A stretch of DNA of 49,567 nt, from contig NZ_BOMG01000083.1 in NCBI RefSeq assembly GCF_016862075.1, forward strand, positions 1-49,567, read 5' to 3'. The stretch comes from Actinoplanes couchii. Lineage in GTDB: Bacteria; Actinomycetota; Actinomycetes; Mycobacteriales; Micromonosporaceae. The stretch's first letter is position 1, and the number at the start of each line of letters is the position of its first letter. Positions 16,462 through 25,688 of this stretch are shown here, piece after piece. A model generated the notes under the pieces. The model was not told the DNA's origin. It was given only the letters and a program-made list of their open reading frames with translations, and did no database searches. The position numbers and the translations under genes are program-made.

Positions 16462-19412
16462 CGCGGTTGTCCCTCGTGTTGTGGCTGACTTTCATTCAGC
16501 GCGAGTGCGACTCCGTACTCGAACTGATCCATCAGAGCTCGTGCGGCCTCCGGGTCCAGCGTCGTCGGGGCCGGCGGCTGGATCGGGGGGTTCATCTCCG
16601 GGCTCGGCAGGCTCGCACCCGGCACACGACGGGTCAGCGGCGCCGAACCGTTGGAGGTCGGCGGGGCCGGGGGTGCCGGCGGCGCGGCCGGGGCGACCGG
16701 CTCGTTCCACACCGGCGCCGGCATGTCGTTGAAGTTCGGCATCGGCGCGTTGGCCCAGGACGACTGGGTGAGGTCCGGGGCGGGCATCGAGGTGCTGGTG
16801 TCACCGGCGTCCCACTGGGCCTTGCTGACACCGGCTTCGAAGGCGTCGAACGCGGCCCGGGCGGCGAGCGCGTCGTCCTGCGACTGGGTGGCGGCGAGCT
16901 GGTGCGGTCCGCTCTCGGCCGGGAGCTGGCTGCCGGGAACCCGGCGGCTCAGCGGGCGGGGGGAGCCGTTGCGCTCCGGCTCCGGCTCCCGGCTGACCGG
17001 CGGCGCCGGGATCACCGGAACCGCCGGCGAGACCGGCACGACCGCCTGCGACGGGATGTTCCACGTCGGCTGGCCCGGGGGCAGCTCCGGCAGCGCGGCC
17101 GGAACCCGGCCGGCGATCGGGGTGCCCATGTCGAACTGCTGTGCCGGGTCCGGGAAGCTGCCGGCCGTCGGGAAGGACGGCTCCTGGTACGCGCGGCCCG
17201 GCGAGTACACCGGCTCGGCGTCGTAGACCGGCTGGCCCGCGTACGGGTCGGCCGGGATGTCGCTGCGGACCGGCGCCGCCGACCCGAAGGCGTTCCAGGA
17301 GTTGCCCGACTCGACGATGTGGGTGGCGCGGTTCAGCACCACCGGGTCGAACGGCTGCTGGCTGCCCGGCACCGAGCGGACGCCGGCACTGGCGATCGCG
17401 ACCTCGGTGGTGTTGCCGCGCAGCGCGCCGGCGTAGGCCGGGGGCTGCTCGGGAGCCTGGATCTGCGGGGCCGCGGGCGGGGCCGGGATCGTCGGCGCGC
17501 TGTTCGCCGGGAAACCGGCCGGGGCCAGCGGGCTGAGGTTCTCGATCCGGGCCACCATGTGCGAAGGGTTCAGGTCGATCCAGGCGGTCAGACCGCCGTC
17601 GGGGGTGTCGGTCAGGGTCACCTCGATGCCGTGCCGGCGGGCGAGCCGGCCGACCACGAAGAGACCCAGAACCTCGGTGGGCGCCAGGTCGAGGCGCTCA
17701 CGGCGGGTCAGTCGCGCGTTCTCCTCGGCCAGCCGCTCGGGCGCCAGGCCCAGGCCGTGGTCGATGATCGCGAGGCGGGCGCCGCCGCGCAGCTCGTCGG
17801 CGCTGACCGTGACGTTGGTGTGCGGCGGGGAGAACGTGGTGGCGTTCTCCAGCAGCTCGGCCAGGAGCAGGGTCAGGTCGGCCAGGATGGCCGGGACCAC
17901 GACGATCTCCTCGGGGATGTCCACCGCGACACGGGTGTAGTCCTCGATCTCACCGAGGGCGAGACGGACGACGTCGGAGAGGGCCAGCGGGGCCATGTGC
18001 TCGTTCGCGCCGGCGCCACCGGAGAGCACGACCAGCGCGGACGCGTTCCGGCGCAGACGGCTGGACATGTGGTCCAGGCGGTACAGCTCGCGGAGCCGGT
18101 CGCTGTCGGTCTCCTTGCGCTCCAGACCGTCGATCAGCGACAACTGACGGCCGACCAGGTTCTGGGTACGCCGGCCGACGTGGCCGAACATCTGGGCGAC
18201 GTTACGGCGGCCCAGCACCTGACGCTCCACCAGCCGGGCGGCGGTGGTCTGCACCCGGTCGAACGCGCGGGCCAGGTCACCGATCTCGTCCTGGGCCTCG
18301 ACGTCGACCGGGTCCAGGCGGATCGGGCGGACCTGGGCCTCGGCCTCGTCGTCGGCCACACTCTCCAGCTCGGACTCCGCGGCGCGGGCGATGCGGTCGG
18401 CGGAGACGGTCAGACGCCGCAGCGGCCGGGCGACCGCGCGGGCCATGAAGATCGAGAGCGTGATGACCAGGATGAGGATCAGGATGGTGCCGCTGACCAG
18501 AAGGGCGGACTGGCGGAGCGCGCTCTCCCGGTTGAGGGCCACCGTGGTGCCCACGTCCTGCGCCACCCGCTTCTCGACGAAGCTACCGAGGACGGTCACC
18601 GACTGGAGCGCCGGGAACAGCGTCTTGATCTGCAGCGTCTGCAGCGCCTGCGTCGGGTTCTGCTCCAGGGCGGTGCTGAACTTGCTGCCGACCCGGAAGG
18701 AGAACGCCTGCTGGGTACTGATGTAGAGCTTGTACTGGGCGTCGGTGAAGTACACCCGGGACGTGGAGATCAACGACTCGATCTGGGCGAAGTCCGAGGT
18801 GAACTCACTCAGCATCTGGTTGGCCTGCACGGCGCTGCGCGGGCGGGTGACCACCGCCGCGGCGAGCCAGGCGGAGGCCTGGTTGATCAGGTCGTCGGAG
18901 CGCATGGCGCGTTCCAGCGCGTACACCTGACGGCCGACGCCGGTGGTCAGGTCGGCGCCGGTGGCCAGACCCAGACCGTCGATCAGCGGGTCGATCGCGC
19001 CGGTGAAGTCCTCGATGACGTCCTGCGGCTCGATCGCCTCGTTCAGCACGTTCTGCCGGGTGCTGTCCAGACGGGCGGCGCCGGTGATGGCGCGGCGCAG
19101 GTCGGCCGGGGCGCCGCTGTCCGAGGACAGCGCCGCGACCGTGTTGGCGGCCTGGGCGCTCTGCAGCACCAGGTCCGGGCGCTCGACCAGCCCCAGCAGG
19201 TAGCCCACCGAGAGCAGCCGCTCCTCCTGGAGCTCGATCAGCGCCGAACTGACCTGGGTGGCCCGCTGGACGGTGTCCGAGATCTCCCCGGCGGTACGGG
19301 CCGCATCGATGCGCTCGTAGATGACCGGGATGCTCAGGCCGACGACGCCGAGCAGCGGTACCAGGATCAGCAGGGCCAGTTTGCCCAGGATGCGGAACTT
19401 ACCGAAGAGCAC
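16458..19412 (-). CDS. nitrate/nitrite-sensor-type histidine kinase (CvnA-like)
   Basis: A 984-residue kinase. Order: membrane helix at about 10-30, an extracellular helical sensor region (NIT-like, about 40-300), second helix (LLVSGTILILILVITLSIFMA), HAMP-like linker, a dimerisation region with RLDHMSSRLRRNASALVVLSG, and a GHKL ATPase domain (ELLENATTFSPP N-box, DHGLGLAPERL G1 box, VLGLFVVGRLARRHG). The last 360 residues are disordered, rich in Pro and Ala. The tail contains two copies of a module: RRVPGSQLP followed by AAFDAFEAGV, and RRVPGASLP followed by ALMDQFEYGV at the very end. Start: GTG at 19412, overlapping the upstream gene by 14 nt. In conservons this kinase is thought to work with the roadblock and GTPase partners at the membrane. 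Confidence 0.92.
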   Translation of the reverse strand: MLFGKFRILGKLALLILVPLLGVVGLSIPVIYERIDAARTAGEISDTVQRATQVSSALIELQEERLLSVGYLLGLVERPDLVLQSAQAANTVAALSSDSGAPADLRRAITGAARLDSTRQNVLNEAIEPQDVIEDFTGAIDPLIDGLGLATGADLTTGVGRQVYALERAMRSDDLINQASAWLAAAVVTRPRSAVQANQMLSEFTSDFAQIESLISTSRVYFTDAQYKLYISTQQAFSFRVGSKFSTALEQNPTQALQTLQIKTLFPALQSVTVLGSFVEKRVAQDVGTTVALNRESALRQSALLVSGTILILILVITLSIFMARAVARPLRRLTVSADRIARAAESELESVADDEAEAQVRPIRLDPVDVEAQDEIGDLARAFDRVQTTAARLVERQVLGRRNVAQMFGHVGRRTQNLVGRQLSLIDGLERKETDSDRLRELYRLDHMSSRLRRNASALVVLSGGAGANEHMAPLALSDVVRLALGEIEDYTRVAVDIPEEIVVVPAILADLTLLLAELLENATTFSPPHTNVTVSADELRGGARLAIIDHGLGLAPERLAEENARLTRRERLDLAPTEVLGLFVVGRLARRHGIEVTLTDTPDGGLTAWIDLNPSHMVARIENLSPLAPAGFPANSAPTIPAPPAAPQIQAPEQPPAYAGALRGNTTEVAIASAGVRSVPGSQQPFDPVVLNRATHIVESGNSWNAFGSAAPVRSDIPADPYAGQPVYDAEPVYSPGRAYQEPSFPTAGSFPDPAQQFDMGTPIAGRVPAALPELPPGQPTWNIPSQAVVPVSPAVPVIPAPPVSREPEPERNGSPRPLSRRVPGSQLPAESGPHQLAATQSQDDALAARAAFDAFEAGVSKAQWDAGDTSTSMPAPDLTQSSWANAPMPNFNDMPAPVWNEPVAPAAPPAPPAPPTSNGSAPLTRRVPGASLPSPEMNPPIQPPAPTTLDPEAARALMDQFEYGVALALNESQPQHEGQPR

Positions 19413-20577
19413 CGGAACGCTCCCGCCCGGCCGCGCCGCCGCCGTAGTTGGGGGCCTCGCCGTAACCGGGGACCTGGTCGTACGGGCTGCTCGAGCCGCC
19501 GTAGGTGCCCGGACCGGGGGTACCGGGCGGGCCGTCGTTGTGCACCGAGATGTCGCGACCGGCCGCGCCGTCGCCCGGCTGTCCGGCCGGGGCGGTGCCG
19601 CTGCGGGTCCAGAAGGCCGCGAGCAGGATCAGCAGGACGGCGACGGTGATCAGCACCCAGGACTCGATCTGGCGGTAGGACAGGTCGTCCGACCGGGTGT
19701 CGAGCAGGGCCTGGATCTCCTTGAGGAGCACGGTGGTCAGCGCGTTCAGCGCGGTGCTCAGGGTGCTCTGGGCGGTCACCAGGGTGGACACGTCGGGGGA
19801 GCCGTTGAAGTTGGCGCCACGGACGGCGGCCTCGACACCACGGCGGAACGAGTCCAGGTTGTTGAGGGTGTTGCCGGCGAGGGAGGCGCTGTCGGTCACG
19901 TCGGCGGCGGCCTGGAGGTTCTCGGTCAGCTCGGCGACGCCGCTCTGGACCTCGTCGAGCTCGACACCGAGCTGGACCTGCAGGGCCGGCTTCTGGGCGC
20001 GCGCGGCGGCCTCGTGCATGTTCGCCAGGTCGCTCATCCGGCTCACCGCGGTGACCGTCCGCGGCATGTTCACCGTGATGGTCTCCTGCAGGTACCAGAT
20101 GTCTTGCTGCGGGTCCATGTTGAGCTTCGAGTTCTTGCGGACCTCGGTGTAGAGCGCCAGCGCGAGGTCACCGACCTCGACGTGGGCCTGGAAGATCTGC
20201 TGCGAGTTGCCGGTGACGGCGGGGAGGTTGGTGATCTTCTCCTTGATGCCGTTCCACCGGTTGGTGGTGCCGAGAGTCGCGCCCAGATTGCCGTCGGCCT
20301 CCTGCACGCGGGCGACCGCGGAGGTCAGCGACGCGGGCTCGGCGGTGACGCCCTGCAGCGCCTGCGACTGCGAGTCGGCGAGCGCGCTGATCAGCGGGGC
20401 CAGCGCGACGAGGTACGTCACGCCCTGCTGCTTGAGCTCCGTGTCCGCTCGGTCGGCCGAGACGTCACTCCGGACACGCAGGAACAGGGCTGCGGTCGGC
20501 AGCGCGACGAGGACCGTGAGCGCCACCGCGAGAGCGGAGCGTAAACGGGCTCGCCGGCTGTTCACCGAGACTGACAT
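19399..20577 (-). CDS. membrane-anchored extracytoplasmic sensor-like protein
   Basis: A 392-residue protein, first gene of the conservon operon. It has an N-terminal helix (ALAVALTVLVALPTAALFL), about 270 residues outside the membrane that are predicted helical (many coiled stretches, e.g. LAALGVELDEVQ-like heptads), a second helix (SWVLITVAVLLILLAAFW) and a Gly/Pro/Tyr-rich cytosolic tail of about 60 residues. The layout is that of a NIT-domain sensor without HAMP or kinase. Start: ATG at 20577 with GGAGGA upstream; longer frames have no support. Its end overlaps the kinase start by 14 nt, so the two are coupled and may form one receptor. No family name assigned. Confidence 0.8.
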   Translation of the reverse strand: MSVSVNSRRARLRSALAVALTVLVALPTAALFLRVRSDVSADRADTELKQQGVTYLVALAPLISALADSQSQALQGVTAEPASLTSAVARVQEADGNLGATLGTTNRWNGIKEKITNLPAVTGNSQQIFQAHVEVGDLALALYTEVRKNSKLNMDPQQDIWYLQETITVNMPRTVTAVSRMSDLANMHEAAARAQKPALQVQLGVELDEVQSGVAELTENLQAAADVTDSASLAGNTLNNLDSFRRGVEAAVRGANFNGSPDVSTLVTAQSTLSTALNALTTVLLKEIQALLDTRSDDLSYRQIESWVLITVAVLLILLAAFWTRSGTAPAGQPGDGAAGRDISVHNDGPPGTPGPGTYGGSSSPYDQVPGYGEAPNYGGGAAGRERSGALR

Positions 20578-20951
20578 TGCTTTAGTCCTCCGCCATGCAC
20601 ACGCGATGGGCCATTGGGAGGCTACGGATAGTAGCCATGCGGGCGCACCGATCCGGGTCAATCTATCCGAGAAATCCTCAGAAAACCCCTTTCCAAGGGT
20701 CAGAGTTCGCTCGGCTGATCGGGGGATACGCGGCACTGCGAACCTGGCGGTACGGACCCTCCTCGCGGGGGATCCGGGCCTGAGGAATGCCAAGTGGGAG
20801 CGCCGCCGGAGATCGTATCCACACGGTCCTGGAGACGTGAATATGAGTTCTACTTCGGATTTGTTACGTCTTGGCGGCACCGCATTTACGGAAAGTGTTT
20901 GATCCATTGCAATGAGGTGAAAAGTAACCCTGTGTAATGGACCGGTTACGC
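20578..20951. other. intergenic region upstream of conservon operon
   Basis: About 370 bp with no supported gene. A small hairpin GGCTAC-GGATA-GTAGCC lies at 20620-20636, about 45 nt before the start of the conservon's first gene, and overlaps a possible minus-strand -10 (TACTAT). TTGACC, 22 bp further upstream of that, is too distant for a standard promoter. Short frames on the plus strand have no features. The part from 20840 to 20950 is AT-rich for this genome. Confidence 0.4.
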
Positions 20952-20993
20952 AAAAACGGGCCTCTCCGTCCCGATTTCGGTAAGGAGAGACCC
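20952..20993 (-). terminator. intrinsic terminator of the DUF885 gene
   Basis: On the minus strand GGGTCTCTCC (20993-20984) pairs with GGAGAGGCCC (20967-20958) in a 10-bp stem with one G-U pair, followed by a T run (complement of 20956-20952). It begins 8 nt after the stop of the DUF885 gene. Confidence 0.85.
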
Positions 20994-21000
20994 GAATGAC

Positions 21001-22671
21001 TCAAATCCTGGCCAGTGCCTTGCGCAGCGGGTCGAGTCCGAGCGACCCGAGGTTCAAAGCGTCCCGATGAAAGCTCTTGAGGTCGAAATCACTTCCTTTA
21101 CGAAGCTTCGCCTCGTCCCGGGCCTGAAGCCAGATTCGCTCGCCCACCTTGTAGGACGGCGCCTGCCCCGGCCAGCCCAGGTAACGTTTCCACTCGAATC
21201 GGAGCACATCCTCCTGAACCCGGGTGTGTGCCCGCAGGAACTCCCAGCCCAGCTCGGGCGTCCACCGCTCGCCGGGGTGGAAACCGAACGGATTGTCCTT
21301 CGGGATCTCCAGCTCCAGGTGCATCCCGATGTCCACGATCACCCGGGACGCCCGCAGCGCCTGGCTGTCCAGCATGCCCAGCCGGTCACCCGGGTCGGAC
21401 AGGTAGCCGAGCTCCTCCATCAGCCGCTCGGCGTACAGCGCCCAGCCCTCGCCGTGCCCGGAGCACCAGCAGAGCAGCCGCTGCCAGCGGTTCAGAGTGT
21501 CCGCCCGGAGCAGCGCCTGGCTGACCTGGAGGTGGTGACCGGGAACACCCTCGTGGTAGACCGTGGTCACCTCCCGCCAGGTGGAGAACATCTTCTGCTC
21601 GGCCGGCACCGCCCACCACATCCGCCCCGGCCGGGAGAAGTCCTCGCTCGGCCCGGTGTAGTAGATGCTGCCGTCACTGGTCGGGGTGAGACAGCACTCC
21701 AGCGTCCGGGCCGGCTCCTCGATGTCGAAATGGGTGCCGTTCAGCTCGGTGATCGCCCGGTCGGACAGCTCCTGCATCCAGTCCCGGAACTTCTCCTTGC
21801 CCTTGATGTTGCGGGCCGGGTCGGCGTCCAGCAGCTTGACCGCGTCGTCCACCGAGGCGCCGGAGCCGGCGATCTCCGCGGACACCGCGCGCATCTCCCG
21901 CTCCAGGCGGTCCAGCTCGGCGAAACCCCAGTGGTACGTCTCGACCTGGTCGATTTTCGCGCCCAGGAAGTACTGGGACGACAGCGCGTACCGCTCCTCG
22001 CCGGCCGCCTCCTTCTCCCGGCCCCGCGGTGCCAGCTCCTCCCGCAGGAAGACGCCGAAAGCCGCGGTGGCCGCGGTCGCCGCCGCCGCGCCCCGCTCCA
22101 GCTCGGCGGCGAGCGGGCCGGAGGCCGGCAGTCGCCGGGCCAGACCGTGGAAGAAGTCGTCCCGGGCCGGGTCGGTCCACGTCGCGCACTGCTCGGCCAC
22201 CGCGATGAGCTGGGCCCGGGCGCTGACCCGGTCGCTGCCGGCGCCCTCCAGCAGGGTGCGCCGGTACTGCTCCAGCGCGGCCGGGAAGGCGTTCAGCCGG
22301 GTGGCGATGTTGGCCACCGCCTCCTCGCCGTCGATCGGCATCACGTCGAAGACCATCCGCAGCTCGTGCAGGCCGCTGGTGATCACGTTGACGTCGGTGG
22401 CCGCGTACCCCGCGTCCTGCTGGGCCAGCTGCAGGCCGAGGCGTTCCATCATCGCGTCCTTGGCGACGTCCTCGGACTCGTGCTCCGGGTCGGTCACGTC
22501 CAGTTCGTTGATGGTCCGCCGGGTCAGCTCGGTCCGGGCCGCATAACCCTCCGGAGAGAGGTCGTCCAGTTTGTCGTCGTAGCCGGTGATGCCGACAGCG
22601 GTCGCGCCCGTTGGGTTGAGCACGGCCCACTCGTCGACGTAGCGATTCGCGATTTCGTCGATTCGTCCCAC
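21001..22671 (-). CDS. DUF885 family metallopeptidase-like protein
   Basis: A 556-residue protein of the DUF885 family, mostly helical. The putative zinc site is VYHEGVPGHHLQ (HExxxxHH form of this family), with the third ligand probably the glutamate in GHGEGWALYAERLMEELG about 30 residues later. No signal peptide, so cytosolic, unlike many relatives. Family members are thought to be peptidases or carboxypeptidases but few are characterised. Start: ATG at 22671. A terminator follows directly. It is only 19 bp from the PHP gene's stop, which lies upstream on the same strand, so the two may be cotranscribed. Confidence 0.9.
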   Translation of the reverse strand: MGRIDEIANRYVDEWAVLNPTGATAVGITGYDDKLDDLSPEGYAARTELTRRTINELDVTDPEHESEDVAKDAMMERLGLQLAQQDAGYAATDVNVITSGLHELRMVFDVMPIDGEEAVANIATRLNAFPAALEQYRRTLLEGAGSDRVSARAQLIAVAEQCATWTDPARDDFFHGLARRLPASGPLAAELERGAAAATAATAAFGVFLREELAPRGREKEAAGEERYALSSQYFLGAKIDQVETYHWGFAELDRLEREMRAVSAEIAGSGASVDDAVKLLDADPARNIKGKEKFRDWMQELSDRAITELNGTHFDIEEPARTLECCLTPTSDGSIYYTGPSEDFSRPGRMWWAVPAEQKMFSTWREVTTVYHEGVPGHHLQVSQALLRADTLNRWQRLLCWCSGHGEGWALYAERLMEELGYLSDPGDRLGMLDSQALRASRVIVDIGMHLELEIPKDNPFGFHPGERWTPELGWEFLRAHTRVQEDVLRFEWKRYLGWPGQAPSYKVGERIWLQARDEAKLRKGSDFDLKSFHRDALNLGSLGLDPLRKALARI

Positions 22672-22690
22672 TCCGCCGACCCTACGGAAC

Positions 22691-23749
22691 TCAGGAGTGC
22701 GACGCAGTCCACTTCAGGAGGCGCTCCGCCGTCCAGGTGTTGATCACTCGCTCGGTGGGGACACCGCACAGCGCGGCCCGCTCACAGCCGAAGTCGAGCC
22801 AGTCGAGCTGGCCGGGGGCGTGCGCGTCGGTGTCGACACTGAACAGACAGCCGGCCTCGACCGCGACCGTCAGCATCCGCTTCGGCGGGTCCAGCCGGTC
22901 CGGGCGCGAGTTGATCTCCACGGCCTTGTCGTGTTCCACGCAGGCGGCCAGCACCTTCGCCAGATCGAAGTCGCTGGGCGGCCGGGTCCGGGTCTTCGAG
23001 TGCGCGGCGTCGCCGGCCCCGGCCGCGGTCACCTTCCGGCCGGTCATGTGCCCGAGGACGTCCAGGTGCGGATTCGCGATCGCGGTCACCATCCGCCGGG
23101 TCATCCGGGCCGCGTCGTCGCGCAGTCCGCTGTGCACCGAGCCGACCACCAGGTCCAGCCGGGCCAGCAGCTCGTCCTCCTGATCGAGGCGGCCGTCCGC
23201 CAGGATGTCCACCTCGATGCCGGTCAGGATCCGGAACCCGGCCGGCAGCGCCTCGTTGAGCCGGGCCACGTGGTCGAGCTGCCGGCGCAGCCGGTCCGCG
23301 GTCAGCCCCCGGGCCACCGTCAGCTTCGGCGAGTGGTCGGTCAGCACGAACCACTCGTGTCCCAGGTCCGCCGCGGCCAGCGCCATCTCCTCGATCGGCG
23401 AGCCGCCGTCGGACCAGTCGGAGTGGACGTGACAGTCACCGCGCAGAGCGGCCCGCAGCGCGGCGGCCGCAGCCGGCAGATCGGTGCCCTCGGTGCCGGC
23501 CAGCCGCCGCAGGTAGACCGGCTCCTCCCCGGCCAGCGACTCGGTCACGCACCGGGCGGTCACCTCACCCACGCCGGCCAGTTTCGCCAGCGTGCCGGCC
23601 CCGGCCCGCTCGGCCAGCTCGTCGGCCGGAGTCTTCGCGATCGTCGCCGCGGCCGACCGGAACGCGCGCACCCGATAGGTCGCCTCGTTGGCCCGCTCCA
23701 GCAGGAAGGCGATCCGCCTCAGATCCGCCACCGGATCCCGCGATGTCAT
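22691..23749 (-). CDS. PHP domain protein, PolX-like C-terminal half
   Basis: A 352-residue protein. The first 90 residues resemble the helix-hairpin-helix region of DNA polymerase X (AFLLERANEATYRVRAFRSAA, then LAKLAGVGEVTARCVTESL). The rest is a complete PHP phosphoesterase domain: CHVHSDWSDGG, VLTDHSP, GIEVDIL, VGSVHS, HLDVLGHMTGR, VEINSRPDR, FSVDTDAHAP supply the metal ligands. There is no nucleotidyltransferase domain, so it is a nuclease or phosphatase rather than a polymerase. The ATG at 23749 follows TACGCT by 6 nt and has no ribosome-binding site, so leaderless translation is likely. Confidence 0.9.
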   Translation of the reverse strand: MTSRDPVADLRRIAFLLERANEATYRVRAFRSAAATIAKTPADELAERAGAGTLAKLAGVGEVTARCVTESLAGEEPVYLRRLAGTEGTDLPAAAAALRAALRGDCHVHSDWSDGGSPIEEMALAAADLGHEWFVLTDHSPKLTVARGLTADRLRRQLDHVARLNEALPAGFRILTGIEVDILADGRLDQEDELLARLDLVVGSVHSGLRDDAARMTRRMVTAIANPHLDVLGHMTGRKVTAAGAGDAAHSKTRTRPPSDFDLAKVLAACVEHDKAVEINSRPDRLDPPKRMLTVAVEAGCLFSVDTDAHAPGQLDWLDFGCERAALCGVPTERVINTWTAERLLKWTASHS

Positions 23750-23835
23750 ACCCCGAGCGTAGAACCTCAAAAGAATCTTGCCGGGCGGATATCCACATCG
23801 GTATCTTCCGACGGCTGTTTCCACGGGGAGGAATC

Positions 23836-25683
23836 ATGTCCACAGCGCTGCGCGCCGCCGTCTCGGTGGCGATGCTCGTCGGATTTTATGTATTGGGCCT
23901 GCTCCAGCTGGCCGTTGTCGGTTTTCTGCTCTACGAGATCTGGACCCACCTGAGCGGCCTGGCCGCCGGGAAACTGAGCTGGGTGCTGCTCGCCGCGGTC
24001 GGTGCCGTCGTGGCCGGCCTCTGGAAGGCGATCCGCTCCCGGCCGAGCGAGCCCGAGGGCCTGCTGATCGGCCCCGAACAGGCGCCGGTCCTGTGGCAGA
24101 CGGTTCGCGAGATGGCGTCCGAGGCCGGCACCCGCGCCCCGGACGAGATCCGCCTGGTGCCCGAGGTGAACGCCGCGGTCAGCGAGGACACCAGGCTGCT
24201 CGGCCTGCTCGGCGGCACCCGGCGGCTCTACCTGGGCATGCCGCTGCTGCAGACGTTCACCGTCGACCAGCTCCGCTCGGTCCTCGCGCACGAGCTCGGC
24301 CACTACTCCGGCTCGCACACCCGGCTCGCCGCGGTCGCCTACCGCGGCCGGGTCGCCATGTACGAGACGCTCAGCCGGGTCGGCAAATGGAACGTGTTCG
24401 GCTGGGTGTTCAAGGGCTACGGCCGCCTGTACCTGCTGGTCAGCAACGCGGTGACCCGGCAGCAGGAGCTCGAGGCCGACCAGGTGTCGGTGCGGGTCGC
24501 CGGCCTGGACGCGGCGGTCGGCGCGATGCGGGAGATGCCCGTCGTCGACGCCGCCTGGGACTTCTACTTCGGACGGTACGTCGCCCACGGGTGGGAGCTC
24601 GGCTTCGCACCCGACGACATCTTCGGTGGCTTCGGGCAGCTCTACGCCGCCCGTACCGAGGAACTCGCCCGTCTGCGTGACCAGGAGCCGGACACCGAGA
24701 CGTCGCGCTGGGACACCCACCCGGCGCCCGGCGTGCGGATCGAGGCGATGCGGGCGCTGCCGGCCGGGCAGCACACCCCCGACCGCCGGCCCGCCGCGGT
24801 GCTGCTGCCCCAGCTCGACGGCACCGGGCTCGCCCTGCAGGCCGCGGTCTTCGCGTTCGGCGACCGGACGCTCCTGCCCTGGGCCGAGTTCACCGCCGCG
24901 TCGATCACCGCGATCCAGCAGCGCCGTGCCGACCGGATCTTCCGCTCGGCCGCCCGCCGGCTCGGTGTCCAGGAGGCCGGTCTCGCCGAGATCTTCGACA
25001 TCGTCGCCACCGGCAAGCTGGGCGAACTGGCCGCCGAGTTCTTCCCGGACGCCACCCGCAAGGAGGCGGCCGTCGCGTTCGCCGACCCGATGGACGACCT
25101 GATCACCCTGGCCGCGGTGCGGTCCGGGGTGGCCACCTTCCAGCACTCCTGGTCGGCGCCGGCCCGGCTGGTGGACACCAACGGCGAACCCGCCGACTAC
25201 GCCGAGATCGCCAAGTTGGCGGTCGCCCCGGAGACCGTCGAGGAGGCCCGGCAGCGGCTCGCCGCGATCGGGATCCACGTCGACGCGGCCCGGGTCGTCG
25301 AGGCCAGGGCCAACGCGAGCGGCGCCGACGTGGTCGGCGCGATGGCCAACGTCAAGGTCGACGACCAGGACGCCGACCTCATCCTGCTGAACCGCGGTTT
25401 TGTCTTCGTGCCCGCGCCCAAGGGCAGCAGCGAGGGCGAGAAGCGGCTCAAGGAGATGCTCTCCCGGAACGACCCGGCGACGCTGGCCAATCTCTACCGG
25501 TTCGTGCCGTACGAGGAGATCACCGGCGCCCGGATGCTCAAGGCGGTGCCGATCAGTTTCGAGCTGGACCTGCACGACGGGGCCACGGTCGCGGTCAAGG
25601 CCCGGTGGACCGGTGAGGAGATCGGCGACAGCCGGGACACTGTCGAAGCGGTGCTGAAGCAGATCCAAGAACGGACGGAGTAA
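23836..25683 (+). CDS. M48-family membrane metalloprotease
   Basis: A 615-residue protein. Two N-terminal membrane helices (about 5-35 and 48-62) precede an M48 domain: VLAHELGHYSGSH is the zinc motif, and QQELEADQVSVRVAG gives the third ligand. The remaining 350 residues, longer than HtpX-like proteases, are a cytosolic extension that includes a repeat of a small alpha/beta region and no domain I can name. Start: ATG at 23836 with GGGGAGGA just upstream. Followed after 5 nt by mtnA, so the two form an operon. The role is probably membrane protein quality control, by family. Confidence 0.9.
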   Translation: MSTALRAAVSVAMLVGFYVLGLLQLAVVGFLLYEIWTHLSGLAAGKLSWVLLAAVGAVVAGLWKAIRSRPSEPEGLLIGPEQAPVLWQTVREMASEAGTRAPDEIRLVPEVNAAVSEDTRLLGLLGGTRRLYLGMPLLQTFTVDQLRSVLAHELGHYSGSHTRLAAVAYRGRVAMYETLSRVGKWNVFGWVFKGYGRLYLLVSNAVTRQQELEADQVSVRVAGLDAAVGAMREMPVVDAAWDFYFGRYVAHGWELGFAPDDIFGGFGQLYAARTEELARLRDQEPDTETSRWDTHPAPGVRIEAMRALPAGQHTPDRRPAAVLLPQLDGTGLALQAAVFAFGDRTLLPWAEFTAASITAIQQRRADRIFRSAARRLGVQEAGLAEIFDIVATGKLGELAAEFFPDATRKEAAVAFADPMDDLITLAAVRSGVATFQHSWSAPARLVDTNGEPADYAEIAKLAVAPETVEEARQRLAAIGIHVDAARVVEARANASGADVVGAMANVKVDDQDADLILLNRGFVFVPAPKGSSEGEKRLKEMLSRNDPATLANLYRFVPYEEITGARMLKAVPISFELDLHDGATVAVKARWTGEEIGDSRDTVEAVLKQIQERTE

Positions 25684-25688
25684 CGACA

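Noticed and set aside
16455..19649. A 1064-codon open frame antisense to the conservon kinase
   Set aside because: It is a shadow of the GC-biased third codon position; the composition is Arg/Gly/Val rich without domains, while the minus strand has a clear kinase.
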